Of a DNA stretch of 56,162 nt, positions 18,124 to 26,339 are shown piece by piece. The position numbers were made by a program, and so were the translations under genes. The notes under the pieces were generated by a model. The model had not been told where the DNA came from, did not search any database, and saw nothing but the letters and a program-made list of their open reading frames with translations. Positions within the stretch are counted from its first letter, which is position 1; each line of letters opens with the position of its first letter. The stretch is from Cryobacterium levicorallinum. GTDB taxonomy: Bacteria > Actinomycetota > Actinomycetes > Actinomycetales > Microbacteriaceae. The stretch covers positions 1-56,162 of the forward strand of contig NZ_SOFE01000021.1 in assembly GCF_004402405.1 (NCBI RefSeq), given 5' to 3'.

Positions 18124-19386
18124 ATGACCACGAACCTGACCGCCGAGACCGTGCCCGTAGCATCCGTTTCGCCTGAAGCCACCGCACTGATCGCCCAGGA
18201 AAGCGCGCACGCCGCGCACAATTACCACCCGCTCGAGGTCGTTGTCGCGACCGGTGATGGCGCTTGGGTAACGGATGTCGCCGGTCACCGTTATTTGGAC
18301 TGTCTCGCCGCGTATTCCGCCGTGAACTTCGGGCACTCCAACCCGGTTCTGCTTGACGCCGCCCGTGCGCAGCTCGGCCGCATCACGCTGACCAGCCGCG
18401 CCTTCTACAACGACCAGCTCGGCCCGTTCGTCACCGCGCTCTCCGAACTCGCCGGCAAAGACATGGTGCTGCCCATGAACACCGGCGCCGAGGCCGTCGA
18501 ATCCGGCATCAAAGTCGCCCGCGCCTGGGGCTACCGAGTCAAGGGCGTCGCGCCCGATCTGGCCAACATCATCGTCGCCGCCGGCAACTTTCACGGCCGC
18601 ACCACCACCATCATCAGCTTCTCCGACGACGAATCGGCCCGCGCCGGTTTCGGACCGTTCACACCCGGTTTTCGCACCGTGCCCTACGGCGACGCCGCGG
18701 CGCTCGAGGCTGCCATCGACGAGAACACCGTCGCCGTGCTGCTCGAACCGATCCAGGGCGAGGCCGGCATCGTCGTGCCGCCGGCGGCCTATCTGCCGGC
18801 CGTGCGCGAGATTACGACGCGTCTGAACGTGCTGTTCATCGCCGATGAAATCCAGTCGGGGCTCGGCCGCACCGGCTCGACCTTCGCCTGCGACCTGGTC
18901 GGCGTCGTGCCCGACCTTTACCTGCTCGGCAAGGCCCTCGGTGGCGGCATCGTGCCGGTGTCGGCGGTCGTCGGCAACACCGACGTACTCGGAGTGCTGC
19001 ACCCCGGCGAGCACGGCTCCACCTTCGGTGGCAACCCGCTCGCCGCCGCCGTGGGCCTGGCCGTCGTGAAAATGCTGGCCACGGGCGAATACCAGAAGCG
19101 AGCGACCGAACTCGGTGCACGCCTTCATGCCGGGCTCTCGGCGCTGATCGGCCACGGCGTGGTCGAGGTGCGCGGCGTCGGTCTCTGGGCCGGCATCGAC
19201 ATCGACCCCGCGCTGGCCCCGGGCCGCGTCGTCTGCGAGGCTCTGCTCGCCCGCGGCGTGCTCGCCAAGGACACCCACGGCTCGACCATTCGGCTCGCCC
19301 CGCCGATCGTCGTCTCGGCTGACGACGTGGACTGGGCTGTCGAGCAGTTGCGCCTGGTGCTGGCCGACCTCACCGCCGCGAAGTAG
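18124..19386 (+). CDS. rocD: Ornithine aminotransferase RocD
   Basis: This 420-residue class III PLP aminotransferase has LEVVVATGDGAWVTDVAGHRYLDCL at its start, the MNTGAEAVESGIK stretch, GNFHGRTTT, the cofactor aspartate in LFIADEIQSG and the Schiff-base lysine in YLLGKALGGG. It converts ornithine and 2-oxoglutarate to glutamate semialdehyde and glutamate. The start at 18124 follows AAGGAGCAC. It is co-transcribed with the arginine dihydrolase-like gene. The semialdehyde product can enter the PutA aldehyde dehydrogenase domain encoded 10 kb upstream. Confidence 0.94.
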   Translation: MTTNLTAETVPVASVSPEATALIAQESAHAAHNYHPLEVVVATGDGAWVTDVAGHRYLDCLAAYSAVNFGHSNPVLLDAARAQLGRITLTSRAFYNDQLGPFVTALSELAGKDMVLPMNTGAEAVESGIKVARAWGYRVKGVAPDLANIIVAAGNFHGRTTTIISFSDDESARAGFGPFTPGFRTVPYGDAAALEAAIDENTVAVLLEPIQGEAGIVVPPAAYLPAVREITTRLNVLFIADEIQSGLGRTGSTFACDLVGVVPDLYLLGKALGGGIVPVSAVVGNTDVLGVLHPGEHGSTFGGNPLAAAVGLAVVKMLATGEYQKRATELGARLHAGLSALIGHGVVEVRGVGLWAGIDIDPALAPGRVVCEALLARGVLAKDTHGSTIRLAPPIVVSADDVDWAVEQLRLVLADLTAAK

Positions 19387-19538
19387 GCCTCCGGTCGGTT
19401 CGCGGCACCGGCCCGGCCCGCCCCGTTCCGCGGGGATCGCGGCTCGGCGAACGCGCGTTTCCTGAATCAGCCACCGCAAGAGCGGATGCCCCCGCGTGAC
19501 GGCTACGGCGCCAGGCGGGCGGCTCTAGGCTGAAGGGC

Positions 19539-20501
19539 ATGTACACCGACCTGCCCGAAGCCGAACTCCGTGCCTATCGCAGCGGCCAGGCCGACCCGGG
19601 CGACTTCGACGCGTTCTGGGCCGACACCCTCGCCGAGGCCGAGGGCCATCCGCTTAATGTCACAGCCTTGAAGGTCGACGCCGGGCTCAGCACGCTGGAC
19701 GTGTTCGACCTGACCTTCGCCGGCTTCGGCGGGCAGCCGATCAAGGCCTGGCTGCGGGTGCCCGTCGGCGCGAGCGGTCCGCTGCCGACCATCATGCAGT
19801 TTCACGGCTACGGCCGGGGACGCGGGCAGGCTTTCGAGAATCTGCTGTGGGCATCCGCCGGTTTCGCCCACTTCGAGATGGACCTGCGCGGGCAGGGCTA
19901 CGGCGGCAGCGCCGGCGACACTGCCGATGACGCCGGGAGCGGCCCACAGGTCCCAGGGTTCATGACTCGCGGCATTGACTCCCGCGAGACCTACTATTAC
20001 CGCCGCCTCTTCACCGACGCCGTGCGCGCCGTCGCGGCGGCCCGCAGCCTGGCGCTCGTCGACGAAGCCCGCGTCGGCGTGATGGGCACCAGTCAGGGCG
20101 GTGGAATCGCACTCGCCGTGGCCGGACTGGTTCCGGACCTTTCCGCCGTGGTCGCTCGGGTGCCGTTTCTGTGCGACTTTCCGCGGGCATCCGTTATCAC
20201 CGACGCGCAGCCGTACCGCGAGCTGGGCCAATATCTGGCGACCCACCGGCTCAAGGTGGCTCGTGTGCACGACGTGCTGTCCTACTTCGACGGCGTCAAT
20301 TTCGCCAAGCGGGCCACCGCGCCGGTGACCATGACGGCGGCACTGATGGATCCGATTTGCCCGCCATCGACCGTCTTCGCGGCCTACAACAACTATGCCG
20401 GCCCGAAGCAGATCACGGTCTGGCCATACAACGGGCATGAGGGCGGCGCCTGGGAAGACGACGCGCTCGCACTGCGGGCGTTCCGCGAGAACCTGGCCTG
20501 A
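19539..20501 (+). CDS. Acetylxylan esterase / cephalosporin-C deacetylase-like hydrolase
   Basis: This 320-residue alpha/beta hydrolase belongs to the AXE1 family. It has the N-terminal DFDAFWADTLAEA helix typical of these enzymes, the nucleophile elbow GTSQGG (Ser about residue 186), the RGQGYGG segment and a late NGHEGG histidine. AXE1 enzymes remove acetyl groups from xylan, xylo-oligosaccharides or acetylated cephalosporins. There is no signal peptide, so it is cytoplasmic and would act on imported acetylated sugars. No xylan-use genes flank it. Confidence 0.88.
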   Translation: MYTDLPEAELRAYRSGQADPGDFDAFWADTLAEAEGHPLNVTALKVDAGLSTLDVFDLTFAGFGGQPIKAWLRVPVGASGPLPTIMQFHGYGRGRGQAFENLLWASAGFAHFEMDLRGQGYGGSAGDTADDAGSGPQVPGFMTRGIDSRETYYYRRLFTDAVRAVAAARSLALVDEARVGVMGTSQGGGIALAVAGLVPDLSAVVARVPFLCDFPRASVITDAQPYRELGQYLATHRLKVARVHDVLSYFDGVNFAKRATAPVTMTAALMDPICPPSTVFAAYNNYAGPKQITVWPYNGHEGGAWEDDALALRAFRENLA

Positions 20502-20511
20502 CGTTCGGCTC

Positions 20512-20547
20512 TTGCCGCCAAAAACCAATGGCGGTACCATTTTGGTA
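20512..20547 (+). promoter_or_regulatory. Toxin-antitoxin promoter and operator-like palindrome
   Basis: TTGCCG at 20512-20517 and TACCAT at 20535-20540 are spaced by 17 bp, and the expected +1 falls on the A of the antitoxin ATG at 20547. The palindrome TACCA-TTT-TGGTA (20535-20547) covers the -10 and the start codon, a natural operator for a ribbon-helix-helix antitoxin. No Shine-Dalgarno precedes the ATG, so the transcript may be leaderless. Confidence 0.5.
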
Positions 20548-20753
20548 TGGCTATCAATGTGCGCATCCCGGAGGAGCTCGATCGTCAACTGGAAGAGCTC
20601 GCGGCGGCACAACACGTGTCGAAGCACGCTCTGCTGCTGCAGGGGGCAACGCTGATTGTCGACCGCTACTCGCGTCGAGATGAAATCGAGTCGGGCCTAC
20701 AGTTCGTACTGACCCATGACGCCGAGTTGCTGCAGCGGCTCGAAGACGCATGA
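20547..20753 (+). CDS. Ribbon-helix-helix antitoxin of the Doc pair
   Basis: The 68-residue protein opens with a ribbon strand (MAINVRIPEELDRQLEELAAAQ) and has the helix-turn-helix pair of MetJ/Arc-type antitoxins, followed by a polar tail that would contact the toxin. It would bind the palindrome overlapping its own start codon and neutralise the Doc protein. The stop overlaps the toxin start (ATGA), typical of coupled antitoxin-toxin pairs. Confidence 0.82.
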   Translation: MAINVRIPEELDRQLEELAAAQHVSKHALLLQGATLIVDRYSRRDEIESGLQFVLTHDAELLQRLEDA

Positions 20754-21121
20754 CCCGATACCTGGAGGTCGCCGACGCGCTTCAGGTGACCGAGCGCTAC
20801 GGATTCCACGTACGGGACGCCGGCCTCCTCGCATCTGCGCTGGCCCGGCCGTCGGCGTCCATGTTTGGAACGGATGCCTACCCGACGTTTGATCGCAAGG
20901 CCGCAGCCTTGCTCGAATCGCTCGTGCGTAATGATCCGCTCGTGGACGGAAACAAGCGCACCGGTTGGACCCTGATGGTTCTCTTTTTGTGGATCAACGG
21001 ATTTGCTCACGATTTCACCGCCAACGAGGGGTTCGACTTCGTGATCGGCGTCGCCGAAGGAATTATCGACCTCGACGAATCTGAACGCCGCATCGCGGCG
21101 CATCGGGTCCAACGGCCATAA
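20750..21121 (+). CDS. doc: Death-on-curing (Fic-fold) toxin with altered Fic motif
   Basis: This 123-residue protein matches Doc in length and layout. The Fic motif reads N-D-P-L-V-D-G-N-K-R-T-G (residues 61-72). Doc and Fic proteins have His where Asp62 lies, and that His is the catalytic base for transfer of phosphate (Doc to EF-Tu) or AMP. The aspartate codon GAT differs from CAT by one base. The phosphate-binding DGNKR part is intact. The protein may be an inactive toxin kept with its antitoxin, or may use different chemistry. Confidence 0.82.
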   Translation: MTRYLEVADALQVTERYGFHVRDAGLLASALARPSASMFGTDAYPTFDRKAAALLESLVRNDPLVDGNKRTGWTLMVLFLWINGFAHDFTANEGFDFVIGVAEGIIDLDESERRIAAHRVQRP

Positions 21122-21122
21122 G

Positions 21123-21155
21123 CCGCGGCGCAACCCGGACCGGGCTGCGCCGCGG
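21123..21155. terminator. Bidirectional terminator between doc and lldD
   Basis: The stem CCGCGGCGCA-a-CCCGG pairs with CCGGG-c-TGCGCCGCGG around a single A, giving nearly 16 paired bases. It fills the gap between the convergent stops of doc (21121) and the lactate dehydrogenase gene (21159), so it can serve both strands. Confidence 0.8.
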
Positions 21156-21158
21156 GGG

Positions 21159-22553
21159 CTATTTCGGCGGTGCCGTCTTCCTCGGCGCCCGCTTGACCGG
21201 CGTGACCGTCACGGCAGCGGATGCACCGACGCTCTGTTTCGGCGCAGCGGCTGTGCCTACCGGAGCCTTGCGTACCGGAGCCTTCCGCGCGGGAACAGCC
21301 TCGGCCGCGGCGACCATGGGAGCGGCGACCGGCATCAGCCGGGACAGCTGCGTCACGTGCCCGGGGTTCAGCTCCTCGAGCGAGTTCACCCCGAGCAGCC
21401 GCATCGTGCGGCTGACCTGCTCCGACAGAATCTGGATCGTGCGGTCGACCCCGGCCTCACCGCCGGCCATCAGGCCGTAGAGGTAGGCGCGGCCGATCAT
21501 GGTGAAGCGCGCGCCGAGCGCGATCGAAGCCACGATGTCGGCGCCCGACATGATGCCCGTGTCGAGGTGCACCTCGGTGTGCGCACCGACCTCGCGCGCG
21601 ACCTGCGGCAGCAGGCGGAACGGAATTGGCGCCCGGTCGAGCTGGCGACCGCCATGGTTCGAGAGGGTGATGCCGTCGACGCCGAGATCGACGAGGCGCT
21701 TGGCGTCCTCGAGGTTCTGCACGCCCTTGACGACGACCTTGCCGGGCCACTGCGCCTTGATCCAGGCCAGGTCCTCGAAGTCGACCGTGGGGTCGAACAT
21801 CGTGTCGAGCAGGTCAGCGACCGTGCCGCTCCAGCGGTCAAGACTCGCGAAGGCGAGCGGTTCGGTGGTCAGAAAGTTGATCCACCACTCCGGCCGGGGC
21901 AGCGCGTTGAGGACCGTGCCGAGGGTGAGCGCCGGCGGAATCGAGAAGCCATTGCGCTTGTCGCGCAGCCGGGCGCCCGCCACGGGCACGTCCACGGTCA
22001 CCAGCAGCGTGTCGAAACCGGCCTTCGCGGCCCGGTCCACGAGGGCCATCGACCGGTCGCGGTCCTTCCACATGTACAGCTGGAACCAGTTGCGGCCGTT
22101 CGGGTTGGCGGCCTTGACGTCTTCGATCGAGGTGGTACCCATGGTCGACAGCGCGAAGGGGATTCCGGCCCGAGCCGCCGCGTGCGCCCCGGCGGTCTCG
22201 CCCTCGGTCTGCATCATGCGGGTGAATCCGGTGGGCGCGATACCGAACGGCTGCGAAACCTGCGCCCCGAGCACATCCCAGCCGGTCGTCACGGTCGACA
22301 CGTCGCGCAGGATCGACGGGTGGAACTCGATGTCCTCAAAGGCCTGGCGGGCCCGGCCGAGCGATATTTCGGCCTCGGCCGCGCCCTCGGTGTAGTCGAA
22401 GGCGGCCTTCGGCGTGCGCTTCTGGGCGATGGCGCGCAGGTCCGCGATCGTGAGCGCGGCGGCCAGCCGGCGCTTCTTCGCGTTGAGCTCCGGGCTCTTG
22501 AATTTCATCAGCGGGGCGAGATCTTTGATTTTGGGGATGCGTCGTTGAACCAT
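21159..22553 (-). CDS. lldD: FMN-dependent L-lactate dehydrogenase / alpha-hydroxy acid oxidase
   Basis: The 464-residue FMN alpha-hydroxy acid dehydrogenase has the FMN-binding [18 protein letters not shown] segment, [15 protein letters not shown], and the catalytic histidine with substrate arginine in [10 protein letters not shown]. It oxidises L-lactate to pyruvate. The enzyme core ends near residue 400; the last 60 or so residues are an Ala/Pro/Lys tail with repeated A-P-V-R-K units, not part of the usual enzyme. It lies 12 bp behind the FadR-type regulator, so the order is lldR-lldD. Confidence 0.92.
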   Translation of the reverse strand: MVQRRIPKIKDLAPLMKFKSPELNAKKRRLAAALTIADLRAIAQKRTPKAAFDYTEGAAEAEISLGRARQAFEDIEFHPSILRDVSTVTTGWDVLGAQVSQPFGIAPTGFTRMMQTEGETAGAHAAARAGIPFALSTMGTTSIEDVKAANPNGRNWFQLYMWKDRDRSMALVDRAAKAGFDTLLVTVDVPVAGARLRDKRNGFSIPPALTLGTVLNALPRPEWWINFLTTEPLAFASLDRWSGTVADLLDTMFDPTVDFEDLAWIKAQWPGKVVVKGVQNLEDAKRLVDLGVDGITLSNHGGRQLDRAPIPFRLLPQVAREVGAHTEVHLDTGIMSGADIVASIALGARFTMIGRAYLYGLMAGGEAGVDRTIQILSEQVSRTMRLLGVNSLEELNPGHVTQLSRLMPVAAPMVAAAEAVPARKAPVRKAPVGTAAAPKQSVGASAAVTVTPVKRAPRKTAPPK

Positions 22554-22565
22554 GGTCGTCCTTCT

Positions 22566-23267
22566 CTAGTGATCGCGCAGGTGGGTTTCGGCGTAGTAGC
22601 CGGAGATGTGGGCGTGCATCGCGAGGCGGGCGGCATCCGCTTCACCGGACAGAATGGCGGCCAGAATGCCGCGATGCTCCAGCATCAGGCGAGCGGATGT
22701 TGCCGGCCAGTTCTCGAGGCCCGCCGCGCCGGCCCGCGCGTACCCCTCGATCGCGCTGCGGAGGCCGGCCATCGTCGCCGTGACGACCTGGTTGCCGCTC
22801 GTTTCGGCGAGGGAGAGGTGGAACGCCGCGTCGAGGGCGAGAAATTCGGCTTCGGTGAGGGTCTGGTTTTCCATCGCGGTGAGGATCTGCGCGGAGGCGG
22901 CTAGGTCGGGGGAGCCTGCGGCCGCGAGGTCGGTGACGATCGAGCCCTCAAGCACGAGTCGGGTTTTGACCACGTCGGCCACCGCAAAGCCCTGGGCCGC
23001 GACCTGCAGGCGCATGAGCGCGGACATGCCGCCGCCGGGGCGGGCGACGATAATCGCGCCCGCCGAGGGACCGGAACCGGCCGCGGTGCGGATCAGACCG
23101 ACCACTTCGAGCACGCGTAGGGCCTCGCGTACACTGGATCGGCCGACGCCCAGGTCGGCGGCAAGGGTGCGCTCGGGCGGCAGGTGGTCTCCCGGGCTGA
23201 GCCGGCCGTCGAGCAGGTCGCGTTCAACAGCGTCGAGCACGACCTGCCAGGCGCGTGGAGCGGTCAT
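22566..23267 (-). CDS. lldR: FadR/GntR-family regulator LldR
   Basis: This 233-residue protein consists of a GntR winged helix (LSPGDHLPPERTLAADLGVGRSSVREALRVLE) and an FCD effector domain (LDAAFHLSLAETSGN, and HRGILAAILSGEADAARLAMHAHI, with the Asp/His metal ligands). FadR-type proteins next to a lactate dehydrogenase are usually LldR and release DNA on binding lactate. A perfect operator lies 20 bp before the start codon, so it represses its own operon with lldD. Confidence 0.9.
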   Translation of the reverse strand: MTAPRAWQVVLDAVERDLLDGRLSPGDHLPPERTLAADLGVGRSSVREALRVLEVVGLIRTAAGSGPSAGAIIVARPGGGMSALMRLQVAAQGFAVADVVKTRLVLEGSIVTDLAAAGSPDLAASAQILTAMENQTLTEAEFLALDAAFHLSLAETSGNQVVTATMAGLRSAIEGYARAGAAGLENWPATSARLMLEHRGILAAILSGEADAARLAMHAHISGYYAETHLRDH

Positions 23268-23286
23268 GGGATCTCCTCTCGATCAG

Positions 23287-23301
23287 TGTGGTCTGACCAC
23301 A
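23287..23301. promoter_or_regulatory. LldR/FadR-type operator
   Basis: TGTGGTC-T-GACCACA is a perfect 7-1-7 inverted repeat with the TGGTC/GACCA core of FadR-subfamily operators, just upstream of lldR. The rest of the 23302-23512 gap holds no gene I can see. Confidence 0.8.
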
Positions 23302-23512
23302 GGTTACAGGAGGATCACCCGGTCGCGCGATAGGCAAATCGTCATAACTTGGGAGCGCCCGTTTGGTGCGCACGCGTCTGCACCAAGCGACAGCGCGACG
23401 CGCGTCGCCCGGGCGCACCAGGGCGGAGGGAAGCAACTCGCGCGGGACTCAGGCATCCGTTCGAGGCAGGAGCACGTGGCCGGGTTGCCCCAGCCGCAGA
23501 GACAGTGGGTGG

Positions 23513-23842
23513 TTACAGCCTCAGACCGAGGGCGCTGATCATGTCGCGACCGTCGTCGGTGATCTTGTCGGGCGTCCACGGCGGCATCCAGACCCAGTTG
23601 ATCCGATGGCGTTCGACCACGCCGACGAGGGCCTGCTCGGTTTGCTCCGTCAATACCTCCTGCTCGGGGCAGCCGGCCGAGGTGAGGGTCATTTGGATGA
23701 CGAGCGTGTCGGTGTCGTCGTCCCAGGCCAGGCCGTAGATCAGGCCGAGGTCGAAGACGTTGATGCCGATCTCGATGTCCATCACGTTTTTGAGTGCTTC
23801 TTCGATGTCATCCTGGCGTGCCGGAGTGAGTGCTGAGACCAT
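23513..23842 (-). CDS. sufT: SufT-like MIP18/DUF59 iron-sulfur assembly factor
   Basis: The 109-residue protein consists of a DUF59/MIP18 domain: the start EEALKNVMDIEIGINVFDLGLIYGL, and the conserved cysteine in LTSAGCPEQE. It helps assemble or deliver iron-sulfur clusters and in actinobacteria normally sits at the end of the suf operon. Here it stands apart from any other suf gene and is followed on the same strand, at lower coordinates, only by the lactate regulon. Confidence 0.88.
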   Translation of the reverse strand: MVSALTPARQDDIEEALKNVMDIEIGINVFDLGLIYGLAWDDDTDTLVIQMTLTSAGCPEQEVLTEQTEQALVGVVERHRINWVWMPPWTPDKITDDGRDMISALGLRL

Positions 23843-23882
23843 GGTCCCAGCCTACGGTCGCGGCGGGGCGCGCAGTGCCCGA

Positions 23883-24809
23883 CTAACTCGTCAACACGAC
23901 GTTGATCGGGGTCTCGCCGCGCAGCATCCGTTCTATTTGCTGGCGAACGAGCAGGGCCATGCGTGGCAGCATCGCGCTCGAGGCGCCGCCCACGTGGGGG
24001 GAGATGATCACGTTGGGCAGCGCGAAAAGTGGATGCCCCGCCGGCAGCGGTTCCGGATCGGTCACGTCGAGCGCGAGCCGGATTCGGCCGCTGGTGGCGT
24101 GAGCGAGCAGCGCCTCCGTGTCGGCGACCGGGCCGCGGGCGATGTTCACCAGCAGGGCGCCGCCCGGCATGAGCGACAGGAACGCGTCATCGACCATGCC
24201 GGTGGTTTCCGGCGTGAGCGGCACGCCGACCACGACGATATCGGCCCTCGAAAGCAGTTCGGGCAGGGACTCGAAGCCGTAGATCGTGCCGCGTTCGTCG
24301 GTGCGGGCGGTGCGGGCGACGCGAATGACCGTGGTTTCGAAGGCAAGCAGCCGAGTTTCGATGGCGTGGCCGACGCCGCCGTAACCGAGCAGCAGCACGG
24401 TGCGGTCGGCCAGGCTCGCGTGCTGCGCTGGCGCCCACTCGCCCCGCTCGGCGGCGCGTACGAAGTCGTCGATGCCGCGCTGGGAGGCCAGAATCAGAGC
24501 GAGGGTGAGCTCGGCGGTCGAGGTCTCGTGCACGGAGGCGGCGTTGGCGAACACGTGCCCGGCGGGCAGCAGCGTGTCGATGCCGTCGTAGCCGATGGAC
24601 TGGCTCTGCACGAGCCGGGTGCGCACGCCCGCGAGGTGGGCCACCCGGTTGGCGGCGCCCATGTACGGTGTCACGACAAGGTCGATCTTGGGAATAGGTG
24701 CCGGGCCTTCCATCGCCCACTCGATGACCTCGACGCCATCGGGCAGCTCGCCGAGGGCGGCGCGCAGGTCGGGGTCGGGCAGGCTGACGCGCAGGGTTTC
24801 GGAGCTCAT
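23883..24809 (-). CDS. D-isomer-specific 2-hydroxyacid dehydrogenase
   Basis: This 308-residue NAD-dependent enzyme has the cofactor loop LLLGYGGVGHAIETRL, the substrate arginine in LVNIARGPVAD, the glutamate region in DVTDPEPLPAGHPL and the catalytic histidine in ISPHVGG. It interconverts a 2-keto acid and a D-2-hydroxy acid (glyoxylate/hydroxypyruvate-reductase type by length). The substrate cannot be told from sequence. It lies just upstream of sufT on the same strand. Confidence 0.88.
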   Translation of the reverse strand: MSSETLRVSLPDPDLRAALGELPDGVEVIEWAMEGPAPIPKIDLVVTPYMGAANRVAHLAGVRTRLVQSQSIGYDGIDTLLPAGHVFANAASVHETSTAELTLALILASQRGIDDFVRAAERGEWAPAQHASLADRTVLLLGYGGVGHAIETRLLAFETTVIRVARTARTDERGTIYGFESLPELLSRADIVVVGVPLTPETTGMVDDAFLSLMPGGALLVNIARGPVADTEALLAHATSGRIRLALDVTDPEPLPAGHPLFALPNVIISPHVGGASSAMLPRMALLVRQQIERMLRGETPINVVLTS

Positions 24810-24975
24810 CGGTCAAGCCTAGACGGACACCGGTGCTCGGAGCCGAGGGTGGCGTGTAGAGCGGCGAGGTCGCCTGGACCATCCCGCGCCCGTGTCGGGG
24901 GTTCCGGCGGTGTGCCTCCTGCTTCGGCAGGAGCCGGTCGATGTTTTCTCCCGGGGCGATTGATAATCATGGCGC

Positions 24976-26256
24976 ATGAGCAAAGTCGTCGACCACGCCG
25001 CTGCCCGCGATGACCGCTCCTTCTTTGGACAGCCGCGTTCACTCGCCAACATCTTCGGCGTCGAGATGTGGGAGCGGTTTTCCTTTTACGGCATGCAGGG
25101 CATCCTGTTGTTGTATTTATACTTCTCGGCGGCCGACGGCGGCCTGGGAATCCCGCAGACCACTGCGGCCGGCATCGTCGGTGCATACGGCGGTGGCGTC
25201 TACCTCGCAACGATCCTCGGCGCCTGGATCGCCGATCGTCTCCTCGGCTCGGAGCGGGTGCTGTTCTGCAGCGCCATCGCCATTATGCTCGGCCACATCG
25301 CCCTGGCCGTCGTGCCCGGAATCGGTGGGCTCGTCGCTGGCCTCATCCTGGTGGCTATCGGCAGCGGTGGACTGAAGGCGAACGCAACATCCGTTGTCGG
25401 CACGCTCTACGCGCCGGATGCCGCCCGGCGGGTTTCCGATCCTCTGCCGCGTTCACGCTGGCCCCGCTACACCGTCATTGCGATCGCGACGCTCGGCGTT
25501 ATTGTCGTGCTCGGGCTCACCGGGATGATTACCGCGAGCAATCTGGTCACCATCGTGATCGGGCTGACGATCGTCGGGACAATTGCCTACTTCGTGGTGA
25601 TCCTGACGAACTGCCAGATCACCACGGTCGAGCGCAAACGGGTCTACGCCTTCATTCCGCTATTTATCGCTAGTGCGGCGTTCTGGTCGCTCTACCAACA
25701 GCAATTCACGGTCGTCACGATCTACTCGGACGAGCGACTCGACCGCGCGCTGTTCGGCTGGGAGATGCCGGTGTCCTGTGTGCAGTCCATCAATCCCGTG
25801 CTCATCATCGTGCTCTCCGGCATCTTCGCCGCCCTGTTGACCAGGTTGGGAACGCGGCAGCCCTCCACGCAGATCAAGTTCGTGGTGGGAACCGCGGTGA
25901 TGGGCGGCGCCTTCCTGCTGTTCCTGCCGTTCGCCGGCGGTGCCGCGAACTCGACGCCACTCCTGGCGATGATCGGAATTCTGCTGGTCTTTACAATTGC
26001 GGAGCTGCTGCTCTCACCGGTCGGACTCTCGGTCGCCACCAAGCTCGCGCCGGAGGTCTTCAAGACACAGATGGTGGCTCTGTTCTTTCTCTCGGTCGCG
26101 CTCGGCTCCGCCGTGTCGGGTGTGCTCGCCACCTGGTACGCCACTGCGCCAGGGCGGGTCTACTTCAGCGTGCTCGGCAGCATCGCGATTGTGCTCGGGC
26201 TCCTGCTCGTTCTGATCTCCCGCCCGGTGCTGCGCCTGATGGGTGGGGTTCGCTAG
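24976..26256 (+). CDS. POT/PTR2-family peptide transporter with internal deletion
   Basis: The 426-residue transporter has the family signs: VEMWERFSFYGMQG in helix 1, LGAWIADRLLG in helix 2, and YAFIPLFIASAAFWSLYQQQ in the C-terminal half. The family is usually near 500 residues. The missing part is local: helix 4 ends at VVGTLYAPDAARR and the next residues are VSDPLPRSRWPRY, which in relatives come after helices 5 and 6. About 70-75 residues are gone in frame. Helix 5 normally starts just after such an arginine pair and carries substrate and gating residues, so transport by this protein is doubtful. Confidence 0.82.
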   Translation: MSKVVDHAAARDDRSFFGQPRSLANIFGVEMWERFSFYGMQGILLLYLYFSAADGGLGIPQTTAAGIVGAYGGGVYLATILGAWIADRLLGSERVLFCSAIAIMLGHIALAVVPGIGGLVAGLILVAIGSGGLKANATSVVGTLYAPDAARRVSDPLPRSRWPRYTVIAIATLGVIVVLGLTGMITASNLVTIVIGLTIVGTIAYFVVILTNCQITTVERKRVYAFIPLFIASAAFWSLYQQQFTVVTIYSDERLDRALFGWEMPVSCVQSINPVLIIVLSGIFAALLTRLGTRQPSTQIKFVVGTAVMGGAFLLFLPFAGGAANSTPLLAMIGILLVFTIAELLLSPVGLSVATKLAPEVFKTQMVALFFLSVALGSAVSGVLATWYATAPGRVYFSVLGSIAIVLGLLLVLISRPVLRLMGGVR

Positions 26257-26339
26257 GCCGTCCTTCAGCGGACAACTTTGTCGGGTGCTGCGGGGTCGTA
26301 ACCCATCGAAGTTGTCTACTCAGTGGCAACCGCCCGAAG

